Assembly: GCF_017813355.1 (NCBI RefSeq)
Contig: NZ_JAGIYZ010000004.1
Coordinates: 124,001 to 188,000, forward strand
DNA from: Roseomonas nitratireducens
GTDB lineage: Bacteria > Pseudomonadota > Alphaproteobacteria > Acetobacterales > Acetobacteraceae
Direction: 5' to 3'
DNA length: 64,000 nt
Shown here: positions 1-9,956 of the stretch, one piece after another
Layout: the number at the start of each line of letters is the position of its first letter
Numbering within the stretch: position 1 is the first letter of the stretch
The notes under the pieces: generated by a model
Told to the model about the DNA's origin: nothing
Database searches by the model: none
The model's input: the letters and a program-made list of their open reading frames with translations, nothing else
Position numbers and translations under genes: made by a program

Positions 1-643
1 CGGGGCCGCGTTCGGCAAGGTAGGCGGCGATCGCCGCGCGCACCGCCGGCAGCACGGGCACCAGGCGTTCCTTGTCGCCCTTGCCGCGCACGCGCAGCGC
101 ATCCGCCCGCCCCGGCAGCGGCGCGTCGCGCAGGTCGAGCGAGAGCGCTTCGGAAATGCGCAGCCCCGCGCCGTACAGAAGGGAGAACAGCGCGACGTCG
201 CGCGCCGCCTGCATGGGCGCGTTCTCGTGCCGCGCCGGGTCGTAGATCTCGCCCGCCTCCCGCGCGACGGAGCGCGCGGCCTCGGGCGTCAGGGCACGCG
301 GGATGGGGGCTTTCGGCCGCGGCCCGCGCAGCGCGCCGAGCGGCAAGGCCGCCATGCCATGGTGGCGCGTCATGTGGCGCAGGAAGCCGCGGATGGCGGC
401 CAGCCGCCGCGCGCGCGTCGCGCCGGAATCGCCTTCCGCCGCGCGCGCGGCGAGGAAGGCCCGCAGGTCGGCCGGGCGCAGCGCGCCGAGCGCGGCGAGG
501 TCCGGCACGTCGCCCAGGTGATGCGTCAGGAAACCGAGGAAGAGCGCCGCGTCGGCGCCATAGGCCTCGATCGTGTGCGCGCTCGCGCGGCGTTCGCGCG
601 CCAGCCAGTCGAGCCAGGCCGCGCGGGCCTGCTCGCCGTTCAT
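1..643 (-). CDS. xerC: Tyrosine recombinase XerC, C-terminus outside window
   Basis: Site-specific recombinase that resolves chromosome dimers at dif together with XerD. The visible 214 residues begin MNGEQARAAW and contain the N-terminal SAM-like core-binding domain, then the start of the catalytic domain with LYGAGLRISEAL (first catalytic Arg) and RGKGDKERLVP (catalytic Lys region). The HxxR and Tyr motifs lie beyond position 1, so the gene is cut by the window edge, not visibly broken. I prefer XerC to XerD because the next gene upstream encodes a DUF484 protein, the same neighbour as in the E. coli dapF-yigA-xerC region. Start is the ATG at 643, four bases after the upstream stop. Nothing around it suggests a phage integrase. 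Confidence 0.9.
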   Translation of the reverse strand, partial: MNGEQARAAWLDWLARERRASAHTIEAYGADAALFLGFLTHHLGDVPDLAALGALRPADLRAFLAARAAEGDSGATRARRLAAIRGFLRHMTRHHGMAALPLGALRGPRPKAPIPRALTPEAARSVAREAGEIYDPARHENAPMQAARDVALFSLLYGAGLRISEALSLDLRDAPLPGRADALRVRGKGDKERLVPVLPAVRAAIAAYLAERGP

Positions 644-647
644 CGGT

Positions 648-1340
648 TCAGCGCGACAGCGCCGCGGCCACGGCGCGGCCCAGGAAGGCCAGCACCGGCG
701 CGGCCTGGCGGATCGGCAGGGAGGACGCGTCGCGCGCGCCGATCGCGATCAGCATGGGCGGGCCGACGGTCAGCGGCACGCGCGCCAGCGCGTCGCGCGT
801 GACGAGCGGCGCGGCTTCCGCATGCAGCATGTCGGCCTGGGTCGGCACGCTGCGCACCACCGCTTCGCGGCCGCGGCCGATCAGGCGGCTGACGGCGCCG
901 GCCGGCAGCGGCAGCACGCCCGCGGGCAGGTAGCGGCGCTCGGGGCCGGGCTCGGCGGCGAGCGTCGCGGTCTCGACCCCGAGCAGCGCCGGGATTTCCT
1001 GCGTCACGACCTCCATCACCTCGCCCCGCGCGCGGATCAGCGCGAGGACGGCGAGGCGGATGCGGATGGTCAGCCCCGCGCCGGCGCGGCCGGCTTCGAG
1101 CGCGGCGAGGATCTCCCCCTCCACGACCCGGCGGCGGCTGCGCTCGGCCGCGATCATCGCGGCCATGTGGTCGGTGAGGTTGTCGCCATGCACCCGCCGG
1201 GGCGGCGTCAGCACGCGATAGAGGTCCGGGCGTTCCGTCAGGAACGCCGGGTGCGCGCGCAGGAAGGCCTCGACGTCCTCGGCATTCGGGCCGTGGGGCG
1301 CTTCCGCTGGCGGGCTGAGGACGCGGTAGGCGTGGCTCAT
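648..1340 (-). CDS. DUF484 family protein
   Basis: A 230-residue protein of the DUF484 family, GAF-like proteins encoded beside xerC in many proteobacteria and of unknown biochemical role. The N-terminus carries the family hallmark [20 protein letters not shown], followed by a helix rich in Arg/Glu (about residues 60-80) and a GAF-like C-terminal domain. I chose the ATG at 1340 because it overlaps the stop of the preceding aldolase gene as ATGA; an upstream in-frame ATG at 1367 would lie inside that gene. It sits between fsa and xerC in a tightly packed minus-strand run and is probably co-transcribed with both. Family membership is clear; function is not known. Confidence 0.85.
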   Translation of the reverse strand: MSHAYRVLSPPAEAPHGPNAEDVEAFLRAHPAFLTERPDLYRVLTPPRRVHGDNLTDHMAAMIAAERSRRRVVEGEILAALEAGRAGAGLTIRIRLAVLALIRARGEVMEVVTQEIPALLGVETATLAAEPGPERRYLPAGVLPLPAGAVSRLIGRGREAVVRSVPTQADMLHAEAAPLVTRDALARVPLTVGPPMLIAIGARDASSLPIRQAAPVLAFLGRAVAAALSR

Positions 1341-1993
1341 AGGATGGACTGCCCTGTCTTTTTCCAATCCGCGAGGAAGGCTTCTAGCCCGCGGTCGGTA
1401 AGAGGATGCTTAAGGAGCATGCGGATGACGCCCGGCGGGAGCGTCGCCACATGGGCGCCCATCTTGGCCGCTTCCACCAGATGAATCGGGTGGCGGACGG
1501 AGGCGACGAGCACCTCGGTCTTCAGGGAGGGGTAGTTGCGGTAGATCTGCACGATGTCCGCGATCAGCCGCATGCCGTCGGTGCCGATGTCGTCCAGCCG
1601 GCCCACGAAGGGGGAGATGAAGGTCGCACCCGCCTTGGCGGCGAGCAGCGCCTGCGCCGGGCTGAAGCAGAGCGTGACGTTGACCATCGCGCCTTCGCCC
1701 GCCAGGGTCCGGCAGGCGACAAGGCCGGCTTCGGTCAGCGGCACCTTCACCGCCACATTGGGCGCGATGGCGCGCAGCACGCGGCCTTCGGCGAGCATCC
1801 CGGCGGCATCCGTCGCGGTGACCTCGGCGCTGACGGGGCCGGGGGTGATGGCGCAGATCTCGGCGATCACGTCCTTCATCGGGCGGCCGGACTTCGCGAC
1901 CAGGGAGGGGTTGGTGGTGACGCCGTCGACAAGGCCGGCCTCGGCCAGGGAACGGATCTCGGAAACCTCCGCGGTATCGACGAAGAACTTCAT
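1337..1993 (-). CDS. fsa: Transaldolase / fructose-6-phosphate aldolase
   Basis: A 218-residue small transaldolase of the class I aldolase superfamily. Such enzymes either transfer dihydroxyacetone units in the pentose phosphate pathway or cleave fructose 6-phosphate to dihydroxyacetone and glyceraldehyde 3-phosphate. The start [13 protein letters not shown], the [14 protein letters not shown] loop and the Schiff-base Lys in NVAVKVPLT are typical, and the length matches the short subfamily. The ATG at 1993 gives exactly the family N-terminus; a longer frame begins at 2119 but adds 42 unrelated residues reaching into priA. The stop overlaps the DUF484 start as ATGA. Sequence alone does not separate the transaldolase from the aldolase activity. 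Confidence 0.9.
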   Translation of the reverse strand: MKFFVDTAEVSEIRSLAEAGLVDGVTTNPSLVAKSGRPMKDVIAEICAITPGPVSAEVTATDAAGMLAEGRVLRAIAPNVAVKVPLTEAGLVACRTLAGEGAMVNVTLCFSPAQALLAAKAGATFISPFVGRLDDIGTDGMRLIADIVQIYRNYPSLKTEVLVASVRHPIHLVEAAKMGAHVATLPPGVIRMLLKHPLTDRGLEAFLADWKKTGQSIL

Positions 1994-2026
1994 GCGACTC
2001 AAACCTTCCAGGAACCTCGCGTCCGC

Positions 2027-2045
2027 CCTTGTGCGGCGCGCAAGG
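2027..2045. promoter_or_regulatory. Imperfect palindrome between fsa and priA
   Basis: The 73-bp divergent gap holds a near-perfect 19-bp dyad: CCTTG and CAAGG arms with mostly paired inner bases and a three-base centre. It could be an operator or a small hairpin. No regulator can be named. Confidence 0.25.
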
Positions 2046-2066
2046 TCTATAGCGGCAGGGTAACGC

Positions 2067-4283
2067 ATGTGCCCGGGGAAAAACGCCGAGGATCCGCGGT
2101 CACATAACCGTGTGGTCACGGGGCAACGGATACGAGTGCTTCTGCCGCTTCCGCTCGCGCAACCGTATGATTACTCGACGACGGAACAAATCGCCCCCGG
2201 GACATTTGTCGAAGTGCCGCTCGGACGGCGCAGCGCGATCGGCGTGGCCTGGGATGGCGAGCCCGACCGCGGCCTGCCGGCCGGGCGCTTGCGGGCGGTG
2301 ACGCGCGTCTTCGACGTGCCGGCGATGACGCCGACGCTGCGCCGCTTCGTCGACTGGGTCGCCGCCTATACGCTGAGCCCGCCCGGCGCGGTGCTGCGCA
2401 TGGCAATGAGCGTGCCCGCCGCGCTCGACCCGCCGGCCCCGCAGGCCGGCTGGCGCCGTGCGGACGCCGCGCCCGCGGGCGCGCGCGTCACGCCGCAGCG
2501 GGCGAAGGTGATGGCGCTGCTCGCCGACGGCGCCGTGCGGGCGGGGGGCGAGATCGCCGAGGCCGCCGGCGTCGCGCCCGCCCTGCTGCGCGGCATGGCC
2601 GATGCCGGGCTGATCCTGCCCGCGCTGCTGCCGCGGGCGCGGCGCTTCGCCGCGCCGGATGCGCAGCGCCCGGGGCCCGCGCTCGGGCCCGAGCAGGACG
2701 CCGCGGCGGCCGCGCTGCGCGCATCCGTCGCGCGGCGCGCCTTCGCCACCACGCTGCTGACCGGCGTGACGGGGTCCGGCAAGACGGAGGTGTATTTCGA
2801 GGCGATCGCCGAGGCGCTGCGTGCCGGCCGCCAGGCGCTGGTGCTGCTGCCGGAGATCGCGCTGTCGACGCAATGGCTCGACCGCTTCGCCGCGCGCTTC
2901 GGCGCCGCGCCGGCGCTGTGGCATTCGGAACTGACGTCGCGCACGCGGCGCGACACCTGGCGCGCCGTGGCGGAAGGGGAGGCGACGGTGCTGGTCGGCG
3001 CGCGATCCGCGCTGTTCCTGCCCTTCCCGGATCTCGGCCTCATCGTCGTGGATGAGGAGCACGAGACCGCCTTCAAGCAGGAGGAAGGCGTCGTCTACCA
3101 CGCGCGCGACATGGCAGTGGTGCGCGCGCGGCTGTCGGGTGCGGCCTGCGTGCTGGCGAGTGCGACGCCCTCGCTGGAGAGCACGACCAACGCCGAGACC
3201 GGGCGCTACGCCGCGCTGCACCTGCCGGCGCGGCATGGCGGCGCGGCGATGCCGGACGTGACGCTGGTGGACCTGCGCCGCACGCCGCCCGAGCGCGGGC
3301 GCTTCCTGTCCCCCCCGCTCGTCGCGGCGGTGAGCGAGACACTCGCGCGCGGGGAGCAGGCGATGCTGTTCCTGAACCGGCGCGGCTATGCGCCGATGAC
3401 GCTGTGCCGCGCCTGCGGCCACCGGATGCGCTGCCCGAACTGCACCGCCTGGCTGGTGGAACACCGCGCGCAGCGCCGCCTGCAATGCCACCATTGCGGC
3501 CATGTCGAAGCGCCGCCCGAGGCCTGCCCGAATTGCGGCGCGCCGCATTCGACCGTGCCGATCGGGCCGGGCGTGGAGCGCGTGCTCGAGGAAGCGAGCG
3601 CGCTGTGGCCCGAGGCGCGGCGGCTGGTCATGGCCTCCGACACCATCCCCGGCCCGGCGGCGGCGGCCGCGGCGGCGAAGGCGATCCAGGATCGCGAGGT
3701 GGACCTCGTGATCGGCACGCAGATCGTCGCCAAGGGCTGGCATTTCCCGCACCTGACGCTGGTGGGCGTGGTCGATGCCGACCTGGGCCTGGCCGGCGGC
3801 GACCTGCGCGCGGGCGAGCGCACCTTCCAGTTGCTGCACCAGGTGGCCGGGCGGGCGGGGCGGGAGGAACGGCCCGGCCGCGTGCTGCTGCAATCCTTCG
3901 CGCCGGAGCATCCGGTGATGCAGGCGCTCGTCTCCGGCGACATCGACGCCTTCATGGCGGCGGAGGCCGATGCGCGGCGCCCGGGCCACTGGCCGCCCTT
4001 CGGCCGCCTCGCCGCCATCATCGTGAGCGCCGAGGAGGAACGCGCGGCCGAACGCGTCGCGCGCGACCTCGGCCTTGCCGCGCCGGGCGGCGAGGGGATC
4101 GAGGTGCTGGGCCCCGCGCCCGCGCCGCTCGCCATCCTGCGCGGCCGTCACCGGCGGCGGCTGCTGCTCAAGACGCGGCGCGACATCGCCGTGCAGCCGC
4201 TGCTGATGGAATGGCTCGCCAAGGTCGACCCGCCCGGCAATGTCCGCGTCCAGGTGGACGTCGACCCGGTCGGCTTCCTGTAG
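2067..4283 (+). CDS. priA: Primosomal replication restart helicase PriA
   Basis: Superfamily 2 3'-5' DNA helicase that recognises stalled forks and reloads the replisome. The 738-residue protein has the N-terminal 3'-BD/winged-helix region, Walker A in [12 protein letters not shown], the DEEH box in VVDEEHE, an ASATPSLES motif III, and eight zinc-ligand cysteines in paired motifs ([13 protein letters not shown], then CHHCGH and CPNCG). Motif VI is HQVAGRAGR. Length agrees with the family. The ATG at 2067 has AGGG six bases upstream; a GTG at 2112, nearer the conserved VLLPLPL strand, is an alternative start. It diverges from fsa and converges on the ABC binding-protein gene. Confidence 0.95.
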   Translation: MCPGKNAEDPRSHNRVVTGQRIRVLLPLPLAQPYDYSTTEQIAPGTFVEVPLGRRSAIGVAWDGEPDRGLPAGRLRAVTRVFDVPAMTPTLRRFVDWVAAYTLSPPGAVLRMAMSVPAALDPPAPQAGWRRADAAPAGARVTPQRAKVMALLADGAVRAGGEIAEAAGVAPALLRGMADAGLILPALLPRARRFAAPDAQRPGPALGPEQDAAAAALRASVARRAFATTLLTGVTGSGKTEVYFEAIAEALRAGRQALVLLPEIALSTQWLDRFAARFGAAPALWHSELTSRTRRDTWRAVAEGEATVLVGARSALFLPFPDLGLIVVDEEHETAFKQEEGVVYHARDMAVVRARLSGAACVLASATPSLESTTNAETGRYAALHLPARHGGAAMPDVTLVDLRRTPPERGRFLSPPLVAAVSETLARGEQAMLFLNRRGYAPMTLCRACGHRMRCPNCTAWLVEHRAQRRLQCHHCGHVEAPPEACPNCGAPHSTVPIGPGVERVLEEASALWPEARRLVMASDTIPGPAAAAAAAKAIQDREVDLVIGTQIVAKGWHFPHLTLVGVVDADLGLAGGDLRAGERTFQLLHQVAGRAGREERPGRVLLQSFAPEHPVMQALVSGDIDAFMAAEADARRPGHWPPFGRLAAIIVSAEEERAAERVARDLGLAAPGGEGIEVLGPAPAPLAILRGRHRRRLLLKTRRDIAVQPLLMEWLAKVDPPGNVRVQVDVDPVGFL

Positions 4284-4322
4284 ATTCTGTGGTGTCCGGA
4301 GGCATCTCGGCCTCTGCGGGCA

Positions 4323-4353
4323 CCCATTGGCGTTGCCCTGCGACGCCAATGGG
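4323..4353. terminator. Bidirectional hairpin between priA and ABC binding-protein gene
   Basis: An 11-bp perfect inverted repeat, CCCATTGGCGT (4323-4333) and ACGCCAATGGG (4343-4353), with a 9-base loop, lies between two converging genes. No clear U-tract follows on either strand, so it may be a terminator or a small repeat. Confidence 0.5.
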
Positions 4354-4406
4354 AAGCCGTGGTGGGGTGAGGTTCGGAGAGGGGCGACGCCCGTCTCCGC
4401 GCGCCC

Positions 4407-5978
4407 TCAGCGCGCCGGCCGCACGCCCATCGCGATGGTGCGCTCATCCATGCGCGGATCGTGCGTCATGTTCCGCCGCACCGCCCAAGTGTTCACGTAC
4501 TGGATCAGCTGGATGTACGGCTCGGTGTCCGCGTAGCGCACGGTGGCTTCGTGCCACATCGCCTCCCGCCGCTCGTCGTCGAGCGTGGCGGAGGCGCGGG
4601 CGAGCAGGTCGTCGAAGGCGGCGTCGGAGAACCGCGCGTTGTTGTTCGCCCCCGTCAGCCGAACGCGGTCGCGCGTGGCCACGACATTGGCGAGGAAGTT
4701 CGAGCCTTCGCCCGTGCTGCTGCCCCAGGCGGCGAGCTGCACGGCGAAATCGTAGCGCGCGCGGCGCGGCACGAAGCCGGTCCAGGGCAGCGCCTGCACC
4801 TGCACGCGCACGCCGATGCGCGTCCACATCTGTGCGACGGCCTGGGTCAGCCGCGCATCGTTCGGCCAGCGGTCGTTGGGGGTGGAGAGGATGACGCGGA
4901 AGCCTTCGGGAAAGCCCGCTTCGGCGAGCAGCCGGCGCGCCCCGTCCGGGTCATAGGCGCGCGGCCGGACGGCCGGATTGTAGCCGAAGGCCCCTTCGGG
5001 CAGCCATTGCGCGGTGGCGGTGCCGGCACCTTCCATCACCTGCTCGGCCAGCGCCTGGCGGTTGATCGCCATGGACAGGGCGCGGCGCACGCGGGCGTCG
5101 CGGAAGGGGTTGGCGGGCAGCGGGTTGCCGGCGTTGTCCGTCACCTGCGGGTCGCCGCCTTCCCGGCCGTAGTCGGGCACGATGTAGACCGTGCGCGTGG
5201 AGGGGATGGAGGTCACCGTCACGCGCTGGTCCCGCCGCAGCCGGGCGAGGTCGGAGGTCGGGATCTGCTCGATCAGGTCGACATCGCCGGCGAGCAGCGC
5301 GGCGGTGCGCGCGCCGTCATTGGTGATGATGCGATAGGAGACGCGCGCCCAGGGTTCCGTGCCGCCGAACCAGGCGGGGTTGCGTTCCATCTCGATCCGG
5401 TCGCCGAGGCGATAGGAGACGAGGCGATAAGGCCCGGTGCCGACGGCGGCCTTCCCGCTGTTGTAGTCCTCGGTGCTCGCGCCTTCGGCCGCGTGGCGCG
5501 CGACGATGGAGACCGAGGCGAGGTCGAGCGGCATCAGCGGATGCGGGGCGGAGGTGTGCAGGCGGATCGTGTGCGGGTCGACCACCTCGACCCGCGTGAT
5601 GGCGCGCAGGAAGCCCTGGAAGCCGCCCGGGCTGTTCGGCACGTTGGGGACGCGGCCGAAGGTGAAGACCACGTCGTCGGCGGTGAAGGGGCGGCCATCG
5701 TGCCAGGTGACGCCCTGGCGCAGCTTGAACTCCCACACCGTGTCCGAGATGACGCGCCAGGATTCCGCGAGCGAGGGATGCGGCCGCGCGCGCCCGTCGC
5801 GTTCCACCAGCCGGTCGAAGATGTGCATGGTCAGCGCGTTGTTCGGCCCGACATTGTGGAAATGCGGGTCGATCGTCGTGACCGGCGCGGCGGAGGCTAT
5901 CGTGAGCGTCTGCGCGAAGGCCGACGGGGCGGCGAGCGCGATGGCGCCGGCGAGCGCGGCGCGGGCGATCCTGGACAT
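4407..5978 (-). CDS. ABC transporter substrate-binding protein, family 5 (peptide/nickel type)
   Basis: A 523-residue periplasmic solute-binding protein of the DppA/OppA class. It has a Sec signal peptide (MSRIARAALAGAIALAAPSAFA, predicted cleavage after AFA), then the family start LTIASAAPVTTIDPHF and the ITRVEVVDPHTIRLHT region. Members deliver di- or oligopeptides, and sometimes nickel, heme or glutathione, to an ABC permease. No permease or ATPase gene lies beside it: priA is on one side and sdhB on the other, so its partner must be encoded elsewhere or it is an orphan receptor. The substrate cannot be read from sequence. Confidence 0.88.
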   Translation of the reverse strand: MSRIARAALAGAIALAAPSAFAQTLTIASAAPVTTIDPHFHNVGPNNALTMHIFDRLVERDGRARPHPSLAESWRVISDTVWEFKLRQGVTWHDGRPFTADDVVFTFGRVPNVPNSPGGFQGFLRAITRVEVVDPHTIRLHTSAPHPLMPLDLASVSIVARHAAEGASTEDYNSGKAAVGTGPYRLVSYRLGDRIEMERNPAWFGGTEPWARVSYRIITNDGARTAALLAGDVDLIEQIPTSDLARLRRDQRVTVTSIPSTRTVYIVPDYGREGGDPQVTDNAGNPLPANPFRDARVRRALSMAINRQALAEQVMEGAGTATAQWLPEGAFGYNPAVRPRAYDPDGARRLLAEAGFPEGFRVILSTPNDRWPNDARLTQAVAQMWTRIGVRVQVQALPWTGFVPRRARYDFAVQLAAWGSSTGEGSNFLANVVATRDRVRLTGANNNARFSDAAFDDLLARASATLDDERREAMWHEATVRYADTEPYIQLIQYVNTWAVRRNMTHDPRMDERTIAMGVRPAR

Positions 5979-6058
5979 GCTGTTCTTCTCCCGGTGGGCC
6001 TTCTTGCCGTGAAGGCTAGACCCAGGCCGGGCGGGGGCGCCACCCCCCGAAACGGACA

Positions 6059-6089
6059 GCGCCGCGGCCCCTTCCCGGAACCGCGGCGC
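6059..6089 (-). terminator. Hairpin downstream of sdhB
   Basis: GCGCCGCGG (6059-6067) and CCGCGGCGC (6081-6089) form a perfect 9-bp stem with a 13-base loop, 26 bp after the sdhB stop on the minus strand. Only a weak T-rich stretch follows. It is a plausible end of the sdh operon. Confidence 0.45.
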
Positions 6090-6114
6090 CCGTCGCGCGT
6101 CCTGGCCGGGCCGG

Positions 6115-6897
6115 TCAGCCCTGGCGTTCGACCATCAGCTTCTTGATCTCGCCGATCGCCTGCGCCGGGTTCAGCCCCTTCGGGCAGGTCCGGGTGCAGT
6201 TCATGATGGTGTGGCAGCGGTACAGCTTGAACGGATCCTCGAGCGCGTCGAGCCGCTCGCCCGTCGCCTCGTCGCGCGAGTCGGCGATCCAGCGATAGGC
6301 CTGCAGCAGCACGGCGGGGCCGAGGTAGCGGTCGCCGTTCCACCAGTAGGACGGGCAGGCGGTCGAGCAGCAGAAGCAAAGGATGCATTCCCAGAGGCCG
6401 TCGAGCTTCGCCCGTTCCTCCTTCGACTGCAGCCTTTCGCCATCCGGCGGCGGCGGGCTGTCCGCCTTCAGCCAGGGCTCGACCGAGCGCAGCTGCGCGT
6501 AGATCTGCGACAGGTCCGGCACCAAATCCTTCACCACCGGCATGTGCGGCAGCGGGGAGATGCGGACGTCGCCCTTCACCTCCTCGATCGGCTTGAGGCA
6601 GGCGAGGGTGTTCAGCCCGTCGATGTTCATCGAGCAGGAGCCGCAGATGCCCTCGCGGCAGGACCGCCGGAAGGTCAGCGTGCTGTCGACCTCGTTCTTG
6701 ATCTTGATCAGCGCGTCCAGGACCATCGGCCCGCACTGGTCGAGGTCGATCTCGTAGGTGTCGGTGCGCGGGTTCTCCCCGCTGTCCGGATCCCAGCGAT
6801 AGATCCTGAACGACTTGACGTTCTTCGCCCCGGACGGCGCGCGATGCGCCTTGCCGTCCTTGACGGTGGAGTTCTTGGGAAGCGTGAAGGTGGCCAT
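6115..6897 (-). CDS. sdhB: Succinate dehydrogenase iron-sulfur subunit
   Basis: Electron-transfer subunit of complex II, linking the FAD of SdhA to ubiquinone. The 260-residue protein has the N-terminal [2Fe-2S] plant-type ferredoxin motif [13 protein letters not shown] with a further Cys in LACLK, then the C-terminal pair of cluster motifs [18 protein letters not shown] and [17 protein letters not shown] for the [4Fe-4S] and [3Fe-4S] clusters. All expected ligands are present. It is the last gene of sdhCDAB and starts 13 bp after sdhA. Length and motifs match the alphaproteobacterial enzyme. Confidence 0.97.
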   Translation of the reverse strand: MATFTLPKNSTVKDGKAHRAPSGAKNVKSFRIYRWDPDSGENPRTDTYEIDLDQCGPMVLDALIKIKNEVDSTLTFRRSCREGICGSCSMNIDGLNTLACLKPIEEVKGDVRISPLPHMPVVKDLVPDLSQIYAQLRSVEPWLKADSPPPPDGERLQSKEERAKLDGLWECILCFCCSTACPSYWWNGDRYLGPAVLLQAYRWIADSRDEATGERLDALEDPFKLYRCHTIMNCTRTCPKGLNPAQAIGEIKKLMVERQG

Positions 6898-6910
6898 CGG
6901 GGTTGGGTCC

Positions 6911-8722
6911 TTAGTACACGCGGGCCTTGGGCGGGAAGACCTGCACCTCGTTGGTCAGCGTGCGCATCTTCACGTCGCGGTAGTCGAGCTTCACCGCGTA
7001 CTTGTCGTCCACGCGGGCGAGGGTGTGCTTCATCCAGTTCGCGTCGTCGCGGTCGGGATGGTCCTCGTGCGAATGGGCGCCGCGGCTTTCGTGGCGCGCA
7101 TCCGCGCCATGGATCGTGGTCAGCGCGTTGCCGATCAGATTGTCCAGCTCCAGCGCCTCGACGAGGTCGGAGTTCCAGATCAGCGATCGGTCGGCGATGC
7201 GGATGTCGCCGTAGCCGGCGGCGACCTTGTCCATCTTCTCCACGCCCTCGCGCAGCAGTTCGGTGGTGCGGAACACCGCGGCATGCGTCTGCATGGTGCG
7301 CTGCATGTTCAGCCGCAGCTCGGACACGCTGGTGGAGCCCTTGGCGTTGCGGACGCGGTCGAAGCGATCGAGCGACGCCTCGCCCGCCTTGGGCGGCAGC
7401 GGCGCCTGGGAGGCACCCGGCTTGATCGTCTCGGCGGCCCGGTGCGCCGCGGCGCGGCCGAACACCACCAGGTCGAGCAGCGAATTGGTGCCGAGCCGGT
7501 TCGCGCCGTGGACGGACACGCAGGCCGCTTCGCCCACCGCCATCAGGCCAGGGACGACGCGGTCCTGGTCCTTGCCGGTCGCGGCCAGCACCTCGCAATG
7601 GATGTTCGTGGGGATGCCGCCCATGTTGTAGTGGACGGTGGGCAGCATCGGGATCGGCTCCTTCGTCACGTCCACGCCGGCGAAGATCTTCGCCGTCTCG
7701 GAGATGCCGGGCAGCCGCTCATGCAGGATGTCCGCGCCCAGGTGCTCCAGGTGCAGGTGGATGTGGTCCTTGTGCGGACCCACGCCGCGGCCCTCGCGGA
7801 TCTCCATCGACATGGCGCGGGAGACGACGTCGCGGGAGGCGAGGTCCTTGGCCGTCGGCGCGTAGCGCTCCATGAAGCGCTCGCCCTCGGAGTTCGTCAG
7901 GTAGCCGCCCTCGCCGCGGGCGCCTTCGGTCACGAGGCAGCCAGAGCCGTAGATGCCGGTCGGGTGGAACTGCACGAACTCGTTGTCCTGCAGCGGCAGG
8001 CCGGCGCGCAGCACCATGCCGCCGCCGTCGCCCGTGCAGGTATGGGCCGAGGTGCAGGAGAAATAGGCGCGGCCGTAGCCGCCGGTGGCGAGCACCACGG
8101 TCTGCGCGCGGAAGCGGTGGATCGAGCCGTCCTCGAGGTTCCAGGCCATCACGCCGCGGCAGGCGCCCTCATCGTCCATGATGAGGTCGAGGGCGAAATA
8201 CTCGATGAAGAACTCGCAATTGTGCTTCAGCGACTGCTGGTACAGCGTGTGCAGGATGGCGTGGCCGGTGCGGTCCGCCGCGGCGCAGGCGCGCATCGCG
8301 GGTTCCTTGCCGTAGTGCTTCATGTGGCCGCCGAAGGGGCGCTGGTAGATGCGCCCGTCCTCGGTGCGGCTGAAGGGCACGCCGTAGTGCTCCAGCTCGA
8401 TGATCGCGGGGATGGCTTCCCGGCACATGTACTCGATCGCGTCCTGGTCGCCGAGCCAGTCCGACCCCTTCACGGTGTCGTACATGTGCCAGCGCCAATC
8501 GTCCTCGCCCATGTTGCCGAGCGCCGCGCCCACGCCGCCCTGCGCGGCGACGGTGTGGCTGCGCGTGGGGAAGACCTTGGTGATGCAGGCGGTCTTGAGG
8601 CCGGCCGCGCCCATGCCGAAGGTGGCGCGGAGCCCCGCGCCGCCGGCGCCGACCACCACCACGTCATAGGTGTGGTCGACGATGCGGTAGGCGCCCATCG
8701 AAGGCTTGCTGATCGCGTTCAT
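6911..8722 (-). CDS. sdhA: Succinate dehydrogenase flavoprotein subunit
   Basis: Catalytic subunit of complex II that oxidises succinate to fumarate. The 603-residue protein shows the FAD-binding dinucleotide motif [15 protein letters not shown], the SHTVAAQGG segment with the His that carries covalent FAD, the [19 protein letters not shown] active-site region and [14 protein letters not shown] near the C-terminal part of the flavin domain. I chose ATG 8722 ([10 protein letters not shown]); an in-frame ATG at 8788 adds residues unlike the family. It lies between sdhD (107-bp gap) and sdhB (13-bp gap). Confidence 0.97.
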   Translation of the reverse strand: MNAISKPSMGAYRIVDHTYDVVVVGAGGAGLRATFGMGAAGLKTACITKVFPTRSHTVAAQGGVGAALGNMGEDDWRWHMYDTVKGSDWLGDQDAIEYMCREAIPAIIELEHYGVPFSRTEDGRIYQRPFGGHMKHYGKEPAMRACAAADRTGHAILHTLYQQSLKHNCEFFIEYFALDLIMDDEGACRGVMAWNLEDGSIHRFRAQTVVLATGGYGRAYFSCTSAHTCTGDGGGMVLRAGLPLQDNEFVQFHPTGIYGSGCLVTEGARGEGGYLTNSEGERFMERYAPTAKDLASRDVVSRAMSMEIREGRGVGPHKDHIHLHLEHLGADILHERLPGISETAKIFAGVDVTKEPIPMLPTVHYNMGGIPTNIHCEVLAATGKDQDRVVPGLMAVGEAACVSVHGANRLGTNSLLDLVVFGRAAAHRAAETIKPGASQAPLPPKAGEASLDRFDRVRNAKGSTSVSELRLNMQRTMQTHAAVFRTTELLREGVEKMDKVAAGYGDIRIADRSLIWNSDLVEALELDNLIGNALTTIHGADARHESRGAHSHEDHPDRDDANWMKHTLARVDDKYAVKLDYRDVKMRTLTNEVQVFPPKARVY

Positions 8723-8829
8723 CGCATCTGTCTCGTTTTTCCCGCGGCGGGGAATGCGCCCTCCGGCCCGCGTCGTTCCTGTCCTCAACCACCCAACTAG
8801 TCAGCCCTGGCGAAGCCGCCAGGGGTCGA

Positions 8830-9228
8830 TCACACGGCGATGCGCAGCACCGCGAGCGTCGCCGCCAGCCAGAGCAGCGCGCAGGCGCCCTTCACCGCGA
8901 GGATCGCGCCCATCCGCGCCAGTTCCGGGCGCAGGTAGTCCTCGATCACCACCTGCAGCCCGGCCGCGGTGTGGTGGAAGGCGGCGGCCAGGAAGGCCAG
9001 CAGCAGCACGGCGTTGAACGGACGCCCGATCCAGGACGTCGCTTCCTGCCAGGTGCTGTCCGGCATGCCGGCGAGGGAGAAGACGAGCCACAGCGTCAGC
9101 GGCAGCAGCGCGATGGAGGTCACGCGCTGCATCCACCAGTGATGCGTGCCCCCGCGGGCGGCGCCCAGGCCGCGCACGCGGCCGAGCGGGGAACGAAGGG
9201 TGCGGAGCGTCGGCGCGGTGTCGGCCAT
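8830..9228 (-). CDS. sdhD: Succinate dehydrogenase membrane anchor subunit
   Basis: A 132-residue three-helix membrane anchor that, with SdhC, binds heme b and ubiquinone. It begins MADTAPTLRTLRSPLGRVRGLG and contains GTHHWWMQRVTSIALLPL, the usual start of helix 1 in alphaproteobacterial SdhD, then AFHHTAAGLQVVIEDY, where the His residues are the likely heme-ligand region. Start ATG 9228 lies five bases after the sdhC stop. Position in sdhCDAB supports the assignment strongly even though this subunit is poorly conserved. Confidence 0.93.
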   Translation of the reverse strand: MADTAPTLRTLRSPLGRVRGLGAARGGTHHWWMQRVTSIALLPLTLWLVFSLAGMPDSTWQEATSWIGRPFNAVLLLAFLAAAFHHTAAGLQVVIEDYLRPELARMGAILAVKGACALLWLAATLAVLRIAV

Positions 9229-9233
9229 CTCGG

Positions 9234-9680
9234 TCAGATCCAGGCGATCAGGAGCATGAGCCAGGTGAGCGCCGTCAGCGCCCCGGTGCCGATCAGCACC
9301 GCCCGGCCGGTCAGGTAGGTGGTGGGCAGGTCGAAGCCGCGCCCCGAATCCCACCACAGGTGCCGCAGCCCGGCGAGCGTGTGGTACCAGGCCGCCGCCG
9401 TCAGCCCCAACAGCCCCAGCACGCCGAGGAAGGAGCCGAAGAACCACTGCGCCTTGCCGAACGGCCCTTCGCCGGCCGCGGCGGCGACCAGCCACCACAC
9501 CAGGAAGATAAGGCCGAGCGCCCAGACGACGCCGGTGATGCGGTGGGCGATGGACAGCGCGCTCGTCAGCTGCAGCATGTCGTAGGCCTGCAGGTGAGGC
9601 GAGAGCGGACGGCGCACGAGGCTGCCATCCGTGCGGCGGCCGACCATCACGGCCTCCCGCGCGTCGGTGATCTTGGACAT
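9234..9680 (-). CDS. sdhC: Succinate dehydrogenase cytochrome b556 subunit
   Basis: The 148-residue first gene of sdhCDAB, an integral membrane cytochrome b subunit. The family signature RRPLSPHLQAYDMLQLTSA followed by SIAHRITGVVWALG is present (Ser and Arg of the quinone pocket), and WYHTLAGLRHLWWDSG contains the axial heme His region. Three transmembrane helices are evident. A sigma70-like promoter sits about 67-95 bp upstream of the ATG. Confidence 0.96.
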   Translation of the reverse strand: MSKITDAREAVMVGRRTDGSLVRRPLSPHLQAYDMLQLTSALSIAHRITGVVWALGLIFLVWWLVAAAAGEGPFGKAQWFFGSFLGVLGLLGLTAAAWYHTLAGLRHLWWDSGRGFDLPTTYLTGRAVLIGTGALTALTWLMLLIAWI

Positions 9681-9746
9681 GGGTCCGGTACTCCAGACGG
9701 CCGCTTGCCCCGTCCCCGAACCGGGTGGCGGCCTGTTCGGGCGCCT

Positions 9747-9775
9747 TTGTATGGTGCGGCGCGGGAGAGCGTCAA
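9747..9775 (-). promoter_or_regulatory. Predicted sigma70 promoter for sdhCDAB
   Basis: On the minus strand a TTGACG box (9775-9770) is followed after exactly 17 bases by ATACAA (9752-9747), 67 bp upstream of the sdhC ATG. Spacing and the -35 box are good and the -10 is weak. The rest of the 276-bp gap (9681-9956) shows no other recognisable element. Confidence 0.5.
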
Positions 9776-9956
9776 ATCGACTTGGCTGCGCGCCCGGGCC
9801 ACGCCCCGGCGGGCGGAAGCGCGCGGCGCCACCGCCATGGCAACGATAGGCGCCCGCGACTTAAGAATTCATCGACGGGCTCGTCCTGCTCCGCGACGCG
9901 CGGGCGGGCATCGCGTTCCGCGCGCCGCCGGCGCGCCAGGGCGGAAGGCCCGCGGG

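Noticed and set aside
1-643. Phage or integron integrase at the left edge
   Set aside because: The DUF484 neighbour and housekeeping surroundings fit chromosomal XerC; no att site or phage genes are present.
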